Source: Bordetella parapertussis | Lineage (GTDB): Bacteria; Pseudomonadota; Gammaproteobacteria; Burkholderiales; SG8-41 | DNA length: 10,916 nt | NCBI GenBank assembly: GCA_945863085.1 | Contig: CAMBCD010000069.1 | Location: 1-10,916 of the forward strand | Direction of reading: 5' to 3' | Part shown: piece after piece, positions 1-6,448 of the stretch | Numbering within the stretch: the stretch's first letter is position 1 | How the letters are laid out: the number at the start of each line of letters is the position of its first letter | Program-made: the position numbers and the translations under genes | Notes under the pieces: generated by a model | What the model was told of the DNA's origin: nothing | The model's database searches: none | What the model saw: only the letters and a program-made list of their open reading frames with translations

Positions 1-1197
1 GGTGTTTTCATCGCGCATCTCGCCGACCAGTACCACATCCGGATCCTGGCGCAAGGCGGCGCGCAGCACACGATCAACTGTCAGCTCGATCTTTTCATTG
101 ATCTGCACCTGGTTGATGCCGGGCAGACGGTATTCGACCGGGTCCTCAACCGTGATAATCTTGCGTTCCTGGGTATTCAATTCGTTCAATGCCGCATACA
201 GCGTCGTGGTTTTGCCGCTGCCCGTAGGCCCGGTCACCAGCACCATGCCGCTCGGCCGGCTGATCACTTCACGGATCTTGACCAGCATGTCGGCGGGTAT
301 GCCGATGTTGTCGAGCCCGAGAATGCCGCTGCCCTGGTTCAGCAAGCGCATCACCACGGATTCGCCGTACTGGGTGGGCATGGTCGAAATCCGCACATCG
401 ACCGCGGCGCCGCGGATTTTGATGGCAAAGCGTCCGTCCTGCGGCATGCGCTTTTCGGAGATGTCCAGCCCGGACATCAGCTTCAGGCGCAGCACCACCG
501 CCGAGGCAATCTTGGGATCGGTTTCGGTCTGCAAATGCAGCACACCGTCGATACGGAAGCGGATCTGCAACCGCTTTTCCTGGGGCTCGATATGCACGTC
601 CGATGCGCGCGCCTGGGTGGCGTCCTCGAACACGGTCTGCAGCAGCTTGACGACCGGCGCCTCTTCCGCGCCCGGCGTCGTGGTCAGCGCGCCGAAATCA
701 GCAACCGCCAAATCGCCCATGTCAGCCCCGAGCTCCTGGGCAAGCCCGGAGATCTGCTCGGTGCGCCGGTAGCTGCGGTCGATCGCGCGCAGCAATTCGG
801 TTTCGGTGACCACCGCAAGCTCGATTTCCCGCTTCAACAGGCGCGTAATCTCGTCATAGGCGTTGAGATCCGTCGGGTCGGCCATGCCCACGGTGTAAGC
901 CTCGCCCTTGTCTTCGAGCACCATCGCGCGGAAACGGCGTGCCTGGGTTTCCGGCAGTTTGGCCACCACGTCACGCTTGAAGTTGTAATGCTTGAGATCG
1001 ATATAGACCGCCCCCAGCTGCCGCGCCAGCGCCTTGGAAATCTGCTCCTCGGTGATGAATTTTTTCTCGATCAGCACATGGCCCAGCCGGCGCCCGGTTT
1101 TTTTCCCCTCTTCGAGGCCGAGTTTCAATTGTTCATCGGTCAGCAGTTTTTGCTGGACCAGAATGTCGCCGAGGCGGATTTTTTCAGGACGGGCCAT
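1..1197 (-). CDS. GspE/PilB/MshE-family secretion or pilus assembly ATPase, 5' part
   Basis: Cytoplasmic hexameric ATPase that powers assembly of a type IV pilus, MSHA-like pilus or type II secretion pseudopilus. Only the first 399 codons are present; the C-terminus lies left of the window. Reading from ATG at 1197, residues 8-60 form an MshEN-type N-terminal domain: two 24-residue RLG..L/V motifs (8-31 and 37-60) separated by 5 residues, the arrangement that binds c-di-GMP in MshE. The ATPase core follows: an 'RASDVHIEP' segment, Walker A GPTGSGKTT with K329, an Asp box around 'VEDPVEY', and a Walker B region ending GEMRDENT at the window edge. The family usually has D/x-ET at that last position, so N is slightly unusual. 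The His box and any zinc-binding cysteines would be off-window. A weak GAG ribosome site (1206-1210) sits 8 nt before the start, under a sigma-54 promoter. Family is certain; whether it serves a pilus or a secretion system is not decided. Confidence 0.93.
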   Translation of the reverse strand, partial: MARPEKIRLGDILVQQKLLTDEQLKLGLEEGKKTGRRLGHVLIEKKFITEEQISKALARQLGAVYIDLKHYNFKRDVVAKLPETQARRFRAMVLEDKGEAYTVGMADPTDLNAYDEITRLLKREIELAVVTETELLRAIDRSYRRTEQISGLAQELGADMGDLAVADFGALTTTPGAEEAPVVKLLQTVFEDATQARASDVHIEPQEKRLQIRFRIDGVLHLQTETDPKIASAVVLRLKLMSGLDISEKRMPQDGRFAIKIRGAAVDVRISTMPTQYGESVVMRLLNQGSGILGLDNIGIPADMLVKIREVISRPSGMVLVTGPTGSGKTTTLYAALNELNTQERKIITVEDPVEYRLPGINQVQINEKIELTVDRVLRAALRQDPDVVLVGEMRDENT

Positions 1198-1226
1198 TCA
1201 GTTTTCGCTCAAAATGGGAGTGATCA

Positions 1227-1242
1227 GGCAAACGCCGTGCCA
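1227..1242 (-). promoter_or_regulatory. Sigma-54 (RpoN) -24/-12 promoter for the assembly ATPase gene
   Basis: On the minus strand the sequence reads TGGCACG, four bases, TTGCC. This is the RpoN consensus with GG (1240-1241) and GC (1228-1229) exactly 10 bases apart. Only the last base departs from the usual TTGCA/T. The predicted start is near position 1216, leaving a short leader of about 19 nt that still holds the GAG ribosome site before the ATG at 1197. The placement fits the gene well. RpoN commonly controls pilus genes through an enhancer-binding activator. Confidence 0.7.
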
Positions 1243-1246
1243 TCAT

Positions 1247-1268
1247 CGATGCCACGATCCGATGCCAC
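1247..1268 (-). repeat. Two direct 9-bp repeats upstream of the sigma-54 promoter
   Basis: GTGGCATCG (minus strand) occurs at 1260-1268 and again at 1247-1255, 13 bp apart, directly upstream of the -24 element, which itself begins TGGCA. They could be operator half-sites or old promoter duplications. With only two copies, chance cannot be excluded. Confidence 0.4.
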
Positions 1269-1306
1269 AAACCCTTGCCGCGCATTGCGCATGTTATTGA
1301 TATTTA

Positions 1307-1335
1307 AGGATATCCGCTTAAGAGCCCGATGACAA
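1307..1335 (-). promoter_or_regulatory. Candidate sigma-70 promoter facing the assembly ATPase gene
   Basis: The minus strand shows TTGTCA (1330-1335, 5/6 match to -35), a 17-bp spacer, and TATCCT (1307-1312, 4/6 match to -10). Transcription would start near 1300 and give a leader of about 100 nt. It is a second, weaker candidate beside the sigma-54 site. Matches of this quality arise by chance fairly often. Confidence 0.3.
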
Positions 1336-1363
1336 CCCGACAAACTCATTCTGCCGCTGTCTG

Positions 1364-1828
1364 ATGTTCGACATCGTGCTGTACGAACCGGAGATCGCCC
1401 CCAATACCGGCAACGTGATGCGGCTGGCCGCCAATACCGGCGCCAGGCTGCATCTGGTCAGGCCGCTGGGATTCACGCTGAGCGACCGCACGCTGGCGCG
1501 CGCAGGCCTGGATTACGGTACGCGCACCGCAATGACCGTGCATGACGACTGGCCGGCCTGTCTCGCCCATTTTTCCGGGCAACGCCTGCTGGCCGTCACC
1601 ACTCGCGGCAAGGTGCGTTATGACACCATCCAGTACCTTGCCGGCGATGTGCTGTTGTTCGGTCCGGAGACCCGTGGCCTGCCGGCAGCCGTGCTGGATG
1701 GATTGCCGGATACCCGGCGTCTGCGCCTGCCGATGCTGGCGGGCAACCGCAGCCTGAACTTGTCCAACGCCGTTGCGATCGTCGTCTATGAAGCCTGGCG
1801 CCAGTGCGGGTTTGACAAGGGCGCGTGA
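1364..1828 (+). CDS. trmL: tRNA (cytidine(34)-2'-O)-methyltransferase TrmL
   Basis: SPOUT-class (trefoil-knot) methyltransferase that uses S-adenosylmethionine to 2'-O-methylate the wobble nucleotide 34 of certain leucine tRNAs in the cytoplasm. The 154-residue product has the family's usual length (E. coli TrmL, about 157). Diagnostic segments are EPEIAPNTGN at 9-17, FGPETRGLP at 99-107 (motif 2 of the SPOUT knot) and RSLNLSNAVAIVVYEAWRQ at 129-147 (motif 3, with the cofactor-binding knot). The ATG at 1364 gives the conserved FDIVLYEPEIAPNTGN opening. No clear Shine-Dalgarno precedes it, so translation may be weak. The gene converges on gpsA with 4-5 bp between stop codons, the same orientation as trmL and the cysE-gpsA block in E. 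coli. No strong promoter is visible in the 166-bp gap it shares with the divergent ATPase gene. Confidence 0.95.
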   Translation: MFDIVLYEPEIAPNTGNVMRLAANTGARLHLVRPLGFTLSDRTLARAGLDYGTRTAMTVHDDWPACLAHFSGQRLLAVTTRGKVRYDTIQYLAGDVLLFGPETRGLPAAVLDGLPDTRRLRLPMLAGNRSLNLSNAVAIVVYEAWRQCGFDKGA

Positions 1829-1833
1829 CTGAA

Positions 1834-2853
1834 TCACCGGCCTGCCGAAGTTGACCCGCCAGTTGATCCCGCATGCTCCGGCTTGGGGTCGCGCGCGAGC
1901 AGCTCGCGAACCACTTCGGCCGCCCGCCCGGGTTGCTCCAGCAAACGGCACACCGCATCGGTAATCGGCATGTCGATGCCGCGTTCGCGGGCCCGGCGGC
2001 GCACTTCGCCCGCCGTGTACACCCCTTCGGCGACATGCCCCAGGCCCGCCTGCGCCGCGCTTGTCTCCTCGCCCCGCGCCAGCGCGAGGCCGATCCGGCG
2101 ATTGCGCGACAGGTCCCCGGTACAGGTCAGCAACAGGTCGCCGACGCCCGCCAGTCCCATGAAAGTTTCCGCGCGTCCGCCCAGCGCCACGCCAAAGCGC
2201 GTCATTTCCGCGAGCCCGCGGGTTATCAGCGCCGCGCGTGCGTTGAGCCCCAGGCCCAGCCCGTCGCAGACACCGGCCGCGATCGCGATCACATTTTTGA
2301 CTGCGCCGCCGACTTCGACGCCGATCACGTCATCGTGTGAATACACCCGCAACACCGGACCATGCAGGGCTTGCGCGGCAGCAATCGCCAGCTGGCGATC
2401 CGCCGCCGCCAGCGTCAGCGCGGCAGGCAGGCCGGCGGCGACTTCCTGCGCAAAGCTCGGGCCGGAAAGCACTGCTCCGGCAGCAGCACCCATCTCCCCG
2501 GCAAATACCTCATGCGGCAACCGTGCATCGGGGCGCTCGAAACCCTTGCAGAGCCAGATTACCGGCGTCGCGCAGCGCATTTCACGCACGGCGCGCAGTG
2601 TCGCGCGCAAACCCGCAACCGGCACCGCGACAATCAGGTAATTGCAGCCGGTGAGCGCATGGCGCAAATCCGCGTCCGGCTCCAGCGCATCGGGAAATCC
2701 GCAGCCGGGCAGATAACGGTCGTTGATGCGGCGTTTGCGCATCGCCTCAACCTGGGCCGGATCGCGCGCCCACAGGCTGACCGCATGACGGGTTGCCAGG
2801 TTGATGGCAAGGGCGGTGCCCCAGGCGCCGGCGCCCAATACGGTGATTTTCAT
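1834..2853 (-). CDS. gpsA: NAD(P)H-dependent glycerol-3-phosphate dehydrogenase
   Basis: Reduces dihydroxyacetone phosphate to sn-glycerol-3-phosphate with NAD(P)H, supplying the backbone for phospholipids. It is a 339-residue cytoplasmic enzyme of normal length. The Rossmann nucleotide-binding loop is GAGAWGTA at 7-14. The lysine motif KGFE is at 103-106, followed by SGPSFAQEV at 130-138. The catalytic-lysine segment is [13 protein letters not shown] (K186), and the C-terminal substrate domain carries D239 and the SRNRRIG segment at 249-255. The last 15 or so residues are Gly/Ser-rich and probably disordered. It is the last gene of the minus-strand run, 52 bp after the SH3 gene, with no strong ribosome site (GGCTGAATC before ATG). 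In E. coli gpsA directly follows secB and precedes cysE; here the SH3 gene is inserted and cysE is absent. Confidence 0.97.
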   Translation of the reverse strand: MKITVLGAGAWGTALAINLATRHAVSLWARDPAQVEAMRKRRINDRYLPGCGFPDALEPDADLRHALTGCNYLIVAVPVAGLRATLRAVREMRCATPVIWLCKGFERPDARLPHEVFAGEMGAAAGAVLSGPSFAQEVAAGLPAALTLAAADRQLAIAAAQALHGPVLRVYSHDDVIGVEVGGAVKNVIAIAAGVCDGLGLGLNARAALITRGLAEMTRFGVALGGRAETFMGLAGVGDLLLTCTGDLSRNRRIGLALARGEETSAAQAGLGHVAEGVYTAGEVRRRARERGIDMPITDAVCRLLEQPGRAAEVVRELLARDPKPEHAGSTGGSTSAGR

Positions 2854-2905
2854 GATTCAGCCGCGCAATCGACAAGCAGTGCTGCGGCGACGGCGGACAT
2901 GCCGG

Positions 2906-3370
2906 TCATTCGCCCCAGACATCGGCTGCACGCACGTAACCGGCGCTGCCGTCGCGGTGTTTGACATGGACCCAGCCCGCGCCCGCCTCCAGCCGTTCCA
3001 GCAGCAGATCGCGCTGGGCTTCAAACGCGACGGGCGCGTCATCGGCGGGTTTCTGCCGCACGGTTGCCGCCGTCCTGAGCAATACGTTGCGCGAATTGTC
3101 CAGCACCCTGGTTTCAACCCAGGACAGGGTGCCGGCAGCATCGCGCACCTTGACCCAGCCTTCGACCTGCACCACGACTTCCAGCGGATAACCGCGGTTG
3201 ACGATGTAGAGTTTGCGCGCTTTCGCCGACGGCGCGTCGTAGAGCACCACCGCTGCCTCGGCTGCGGAACGGAAATCCGCGGCGCCCGCTACCGCAACCT
3301 GGCCGAAAACCAGAACCGCCGCAAATACAAGGGTGCGTGCAGCAGTAACGGGTTTGCGTACCATAGTCAT
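2906..3370 (-). CDS. Secreted SH3-domain protein (two bacterial SH3-like repeats)
   Basis: A 154-residue exported protein of unknown precise role. Residues 1-30 form a signal peptide: basic MTMVRKP start, hydrophobic TLVFAAVLVFGQVAVA, and likely cleavage after AVAGA. Two SH3-like repeats follow. The first, about 40-90, contains LYDAPS, GYPLEVVVQVEGWVKVRD and the end LSWVETRVL. The second, about 96-152, contains LLRTAATVRQKP, a GAGWVHVKHRDGSAGYV core and a W near the end. Each shows the 'GW.kV....G..GWV' pattern of bacterial SH3 domains, which often bind peptidoglycan or peptides. No catalytic domain is present. It starts 5 bp after the secB stop; a second in-frame ATG at 3364 is equally possible and gives 152 residues. 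The position between secB and gpsA suggests co-transcription and a possible cell-wall role, which is inference. Confidence 0.85.
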   Translation of the reverse strand: MTMVRKPVTAARTLVFAAVLVFGQVAVAGAADFRSAAEAAVVLYDAPSAKARKLYIVNRGYPLEVVVQVEGWVKVRDAAGTLSWVETRVLDNSRNVLLRTAATVRQKPADDAPVAFEAQRDLLLERLEAGAGWVHVKHRDGSAGYVRAADVWGE

Positions 3371-3375
3371 CGCGT

Positions 3376-3843
3376 TCAGTTCGGCGCGCCCACCTTGGCC
3401 GCCTGCTCCTGCTGCAGCTGGTGGAGTCGTTCCTGGTACGCTGCGTCGAAATTCATGTGTTGCAGCAGTACCGGCGGAAATCCGGCGCGGGTGATCAGGC
3501 TGGCCACCGCTTCACGCGCATAAGGCAGCAGCGTGCCCGGGCACAAAACTCCGAGCACGGCGTCGAGTTCCTGCGGTGGCAGGTTGACGATCTGGAAAAT
3601 TCCGGCCTGCGCAACCTCCACCAGAAACGCCGTCTTGTCCTTTAACTTGGCGGTCACCGTCACCGTCAGCACTGCTTCGTAGAGGCCCGGCTGCTCCAGG
3701 GGGCTTGCGCCGTTGTGGACGCTGATTTCAATCTGCGGGGTATCACGCTCGAGGAAAACCTGCGGCGCATTGGGAATTTCCAGCGACAGATCCTTCAGGT
3801 AAATCTTCTCGATGCCGAACTGCGGTTGCTGCTGCTCACTCAT
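3376..3843 (-). CDS. secB: Protein-export chaperone SecB
   Basis: Homotetrameric cytoplasmic chaperone that keeps preproteins unfolded and delivers them to SecA at the SecYEG translocon. The 155-residue product is the normal length. Recognisable segments are FGIEKIYLKDLSLEIPNAP (9-27), the acidic SecA-contact strand around FLERDTPQIEISV (30-42), LTVTVTAKLKDKTAFLVEV (59-77), GIFQI (81-85), and the highly conserved CPGTLLPYAREAV with FPPVLLQHMNFDAAY (101-136). The C-terminal tail is short and Gln-rich and ends KVGAPN. The start is supported by a good Shine-Dalgarno, GAGGAA at 3852-3857, 8 nt before the ATG. The neighbours grxC and gpsA are the same as in E. coli. Confidence 0.97.
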   Translation of the reverse strand: MSEQQQPQFGIEKIYLKDLSLEIPNAPQVFLERDTPQIEISVHNGASPLEQPGLYEAVLTVTVTAKLKDKTAFLVEVAQAGIFQIVNLPPQELDAVLGVLCPGTLLPYAREAVASLITRAGFPPVLLQHMNFDAAYQERLHQLQQEQAAKVGAPN

Positions 3844-3851
3844 TGCCGGAA

Positions 3852-3857
3852 TTCCTC
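3852..3857 (-). promoter_or_regulatory. Ribosome binding site of secB
   Basis: GAGGAA on the minus strand, 8 nt before the secB ATG. It is among the strongest such sites in this run and fixes the secB start at 3843. Confidence 0.7.
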
Positions 3858-3863
3858 GGGGCG

Positions 3864-3881
3864 GGATTAGGGAGATTAGGG
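3864..3881 (-). repeat. Two-copy 9-bp tandem repeat in the grxC-secB spacer
   Basis: The plus strand reads GGATTAGGG then AGATTAGGG, adjacent copies with one mismatch, inside the 53-bp spacer between the grxC stop and the secB start. On the transcribed strand it is C- and CT-rich and lies upstream of the secB ribosome site. No function can be assigned from two copies. Confidence 0.5.
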
Positions 3882-3896
3882 TCTGTTAACAAGAAA

Positions 3897-4151
3897 TCAG
3901 GATGCGAGCAGCGGATCGAGCTTGCCGGCGCGGTCGAGCGCGGCGAGATCATCATAGCCGCCGACATGGGTGTCGCCGACGTAAATCTGCGGCACCGTGC
4001 GGCGCCCGGTTTTTTCCATCATCGCCATACGTTCGGCCGGATCAAGGTCGATGCGGATTTTTTCGATCTCGGCGCCCTTGGCCTGCAGCAGACGCTCGGC
4101 CATCTGGCAGAACGGGCAGACGGCAGTGGTGTACATGCGAACCCTGGCCAT
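3897..4151 (-). CDS. grxC: Glutaredoxin 3 (GrxC family)
   Basis: Small cytoplasmic dithiol oxidoreductase, reduced by glutathione, that reduces disulfides and mixed disulfides. The 84-residue product has the standard GrxC length. The active site is C12-P-F-C15, with Phe in place of the common Tyr. The cis-proline motif is TVPQI at 52-56, and the glutathione-binding GGYDDL is at 64-69. A longer frame reaching 4271 exists, but its extra 40 residues are Arg/Cys-rich and run into the rhodanese gene. The ATG at 4151 gives the conserved beta-strand MARVRMYTT and has an AGGAGA ribosome site 9 nt upstream (4161-4166). The gene follows the rhodanese stop by 16 bp and precedes secB by 53 bp, the same order as E. 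coli yibN-grxC-secB. Confidence 0.95.
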   Translation of the reverse strand: MARVRMYTTAVCPFCQMAERLLQAKGAEIEKIRIDLDPAERMAMMEKTGRRTVPQIYVGDTHVGGYDDLAALDRAGKLDPLLAS

Positions 4152-4160
4152 GGCTCCCGA

Positions 4161-4166
4161 TCTCCT
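4161..4166 (-). promoter_or_regulatory. Ribosome binding site deciding the grxC start
   Basis: AGGAGA on the minus strand, 9 nt before the ATG at 4151. It favours the 84-residue glutaredoxin over the longer frame that starts at 4271. Confidence 0.7.
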
Positions 4167-4167
4167 G

Positions 4168-4611
4168 CTATCTTTTCTCGAGCGGCATGCCGGCCTGCTC
4201 CCAGGCAGCGATGCCGCCCTGCAGGTTGACCGCCTCGTTGAACCCGCCGCGGCGCAGCACCTGCACCGCAACGCTGGAGCGCACCCCGTTGCGGCACACC
4301 ACGATCAGCGCCCGGTCCTTGAACTTTTCGAGTTCCTTCAGGCGCTCAGTCAGCTGCTTTTCCGGCACATGCCGGGCACCGGCAATATGCCCGGCTTCGT
4401 ATTCCCCGGTATCGCGGACGTCGATCACCAGTGCGTCCTTGCGGTTGATCAGTTGCACCGCCTCGACAACGCCGACTTCACGCCCGGCGCGGAACGGACG
4501 CATCACCAGCGGCCACAACAGCATCAGGCCGGTGGCAACAGCGCCACCGAACAACATCATGTTGAACGGATTTTTCTGCAGAAAAACCAAAAAAGCTTCT
4601 AGAGAAGGCAT
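4168..4611 (-). CDS. yibN: Membrane-anchored rhodanese-like sulfurtransferase (YibN type)
   Basis: A 147-residue protein with one N-terminal membrane span (about 15-36, NMMLFGGAVATGLMLLWPLVM) followed by a single rhodanese domain (about 45-145) that should face the cytoplasm given the basic RPFRAGR after the span. Family marks are LVIDVRDTGEYEAGHIAGA (61-79) and the active-site loop C106-RNGVRSS, with the catalytic Cys intact, then GGFNEAVNLQGGIAAW (122-137). Rhodaneses carry a persulfide on this Cys and pass sulfur to acceptors; the acceptor here is unknown. The ATG shares its A with the stop of the upstream glycosyltransferase gene (TAATG), which indicates translational coupling. No independent ribosome site is seen. 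Size, topology and neighbours (grxC, secB) match E. coli YibN, though the domain looks more active-site-complete than a degenerate rhodanese. Confidence 0.9.
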   Translation of the reverse strand: MPSLEAFLVFLQKNPFNMMLFGGAVATGLMLLWPLVMRPFRAGREVGVVEAVQLINRKDALVIDVRDTGEYEAGHIAGARHVPEKQLTERLKELEKFKDRALIVVCRNGVRSSVAVQVLRRGGFNEAVNLQGGIAAWEQAGMPLEKR

Positions 4612-6365
4612 TATTTAACGACCCGTGACGTGGACGGCGATTCTATCAGAGGAAGGAAACGTGCCGGGTGCTCGCGGGCAAGACGCTCCAGGTCGCGCTC
4701 GAATTCCGGCGGCACAGCCGGATAAACCCGCCGCACACGAACCAGCAATGCCTGCGCTTCCGGCAAGCGGTCGGCCAGAGCCAGCAGCAGCACCTGGCGG
4801 TAAATCAGCGTGGAAACCGGGGTAAACCGTATCACCTGCCCGTTCAGCAGCAAGCGACCGGACAGGTTTTCCTCCGCGACCGCCGATGGAAACGCAGTAA
4901 ATAATTCAACGTAAGGAGCCAGCAATGTGTTCTGGTGCAGCCGCGTCATCACCGCGGCAAAATCCATGTTGCGGAGCTGCTCGGACGAAGGCCGGAGCAC
5001 CGTCTCAAACCGGCGATAGTCGCTCCATAAAATGCCGAGATTCCATGCGCCGACAAGAATCACTGTGGCGGCGAAAACCCGCCCAATCCGCGCCAGGCGG
5101 GGCACAAAAACCGGGCCCCCGCCCAGCCCCAGAAGCAGGGCAGCGATGCCGAGAAAATGCGCATACCAGAGGGGGTATTCCAGCATGCTGTGTATTCCGA
5201 ACACGCTCAGCGTCGCCAGCAACCACCATTGCCGGGCATCGGGCCTGGTCTTCAGGGCCGGAACGGCCCACGCCAGCAATGGCGCCAAAAACAAAACCAC
5301 GCCGATTGCGCCGGTTTCTGCAAACAGCTGCAGCAGTATGTTGTGCGTGTTGTTATAAAGACCCGGCGGCGCAATGATGCCGGGTTCGGCAATGAACTCG
5401 AAATAGCGCCCTGAAAATGCACCCCAGCCGACCCCAAATACAGGGTGCTCCAGAGCAATCGGCCAGGCAGCGCCCCACAGCCCAAGGCGATCCGTGATGC
5501 TTTCTGCTCCGGTAAACAAGCGCTCAATGGCCGTAACCGCCACACCTTCGGGCGGCTTGAACCAGCCCGTCCCGACCGCGGCTTGCATGGCGTAATGCAA
5601 TATCAGGAACATGCCGGTCCACAAAATGAGGCGCCGCGCCGCCGGCTCTCCGGATACCGACCGCAGCCAGAAGGCACATCCAAACGCTGCCAGCAAGTAC
5701 AGCCAGGGACTGCGCGATCCTGATACGCCCAGCACGAACAGCAACGGCAACACGCAGACCGCTGCGATCGGCAGCGGCAGACGATCGCGGCTGTGCAGAT
5801 AGGCCAGGCTGAACAGGCCCAGCGTCGTATAAGCGGCAAAGTGGTTGGGCTGTGCCAGGTTGCCGAATATCGCAGCGCCGTGCAGCCGCACAATAAAAGC
5901 ATTCAGCGGCGTGATGATGTTGAAATACTGGATCACGCCTATCGCCGCGCTCAGCAGCGCGCCTGCTGCAAGGCCGGCTGCGACAACGGCAAGCACGGTC
6001 TCCATGCCGCAGGCTTGCACCAGCGCCCGCGCCGCAATCATCAGCAAACCGGCCCAGACCAGGTACAGGGCGCCGGTGAGTGCATGTCCGAAATAGGGCG
6101 ACCAGCCGAGCACACCGTGGACAATCAGCAGCAAAGCCAGCCCAAAAGGTGCAAGGACAACCCACGGTATCCCGGCAGAAATCCAGGCCCGGGGATCAAG
6201 CAATACGAACATCACCCCCAGCCCCAGCGCAAACGCCAGCCATTCGGTGTAAAACGCCGTCAGTGGATACTGATGGAAAGGCTGCAGGAACGGGATTACG
6301 CAGAGCAGCGCGACGCAGGCCAGGCTGGCGTAAATCAGCGAACCACGTGCAGCGACCTGATTCAA
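4611..6365 (-). CDS. PglL/Wzy-family O-oligosaccharyltransferase (pilin glycosylation ligase type)
   Basis: Polytopic inner-membrane enzyme of the Wzy/WaaL/PglL superfamily, which transfers lipid-linked glycans in the periplasm. From TTG at 6365 the product is 584 residues with roughly a dozen hydrophobic segments between 10 and 445, then a soluble C-terminal region (450-584). The segment GNLAQPNHFAAY (168-179) is the PglL signature. SGSRSPWL (215-222), the large periplasmic loop with LYNNTHNILLQLFAETG (336-352, candidate essential His341) and HSMLEYPLWYAHF (392-404) fit the Wzy_C core, and the tail fits Wzy_C_2. PglL enzymes O-glycosylate pilins and other exported proteins; O-antigen polymerase or ligase is the alternative. 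Start choice is uncertain: the frame stays open to a TTG at 6473, but the added 36 residues are Arg-rich and unlike the family, while TTG at 6365 gives a natural (M)NQVAARGSLIYASLA opening. It leads the minus-strand run and overlaps the rhodanese gene by one base. Confidence 0.85.
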   Translation of the reverse strand: MNQVAARGSLIYASLACVALLCVIPFLQPFHQYPLTAFYTEWLAFALGLGVMFVLLDPRAWISAGIPWVVLAPFGLALLLIVHGVLGWSPYFGHALTGALYLVWAGLLMIAARALVQACGMETVLAVVAAGLAAGALLSAAIGVIQYFNIITPLNAFIVRLHGAAIFGNLAQPNHFAAYTTLGLFSLAYLHSRDRLPLPIAAVCVLPLLFVLGVSGSRSPWLYLLAAFGCAFWLRSVSGEPAARRLILWTGMFLILHYAMQAAVGTGWFKPPEGVAVTAIERLFTGAESITDRLGLWGAAWPIALEHPVFGVGWGAFSGRYFEFIAEPGIIAPPGLYNNTHNILLQLFAETGAIGVVLFLAPLLAWAVPALKTRPDARQWWLLATLSVFGIHSMLEYPLWYAHFLGIAALLLGLGGGPVFVPRLARIGRVFAATVILVGAWNLGILWSDYRRFETVLRPSSEQLRNMDFAAVMTRLHQNTLLAPYVELFTAFPSAVAEENLSGRLLLNGQVIRFTPVSTLIYRQVLLLALADRLPEAQALLVRVRRVYPAVPPEFERDLERLAREHPARFLPLIESPSTSRVVK

Positions 6366-6448
6366 GGACGGCCCCGGCTTGGCGCGGCGCGCATGCCGGT
6401 AGCAGACGGCAACGATACGGATACGTACACGGCAAGCTGTTCGGTCAT
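6362..6448 (-). other. Possible 28-codon leader ORF, or displaced N-terminus, of the glycosyltransferase gene
   Basis: An ATG at 6448, preceded by AGGGAAAG with 7 nt between AGG and ATG, opens a frame of 28 residues (MTEQLAVYVSVSLPSATG at its start). Its TGA (6362-6364) overlaps the TTG proposed as the start of the glycosyltransferase (6363-6365). This stop/start overlap would allow translational coupling. It could equally mark a frameshift that split the true N-terminus from the gene, or be chance. Confidence 0.35.

Noticed and set aside
1275..1303. Plus-strand TTGCCG-N17-TGATAT as a trmL promoter
   Set aside because: The -10 matches only 3 of 6 bases and the -35 only 4 of 6, too weak to list as a feature.
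2..1332. Long plus-strand reading frames (2-772 and 535-1332)
   Set aside because: They lie antisense to the ATPase gene, whose minus-strand translation has clear Walker motifs; their residues show no family features.
1873..2964. Several plus-strand frames of 100-250 codons over gpsA
   Set aside because: Antisense to a complete, well-conserved gpsA; compositions are Arg/Ala/Ser-rich, as expected for mirror frames in GC-rich DNA.
3864..3881. TTAGGG-containing repeat resembling telomeric DNA
   Set aside because: Only two 9-bp copies in a bacterial intergenic spacer; the similarity is coincidental.
4152..4271. Upstream start that would make a 124-residue glutaredoxin
   Set aside because: The extra 40 residues are Arg/Cys-rich, overlap the rhodanese coding region, and the ATG at 4151 has its own AGGAGA site.
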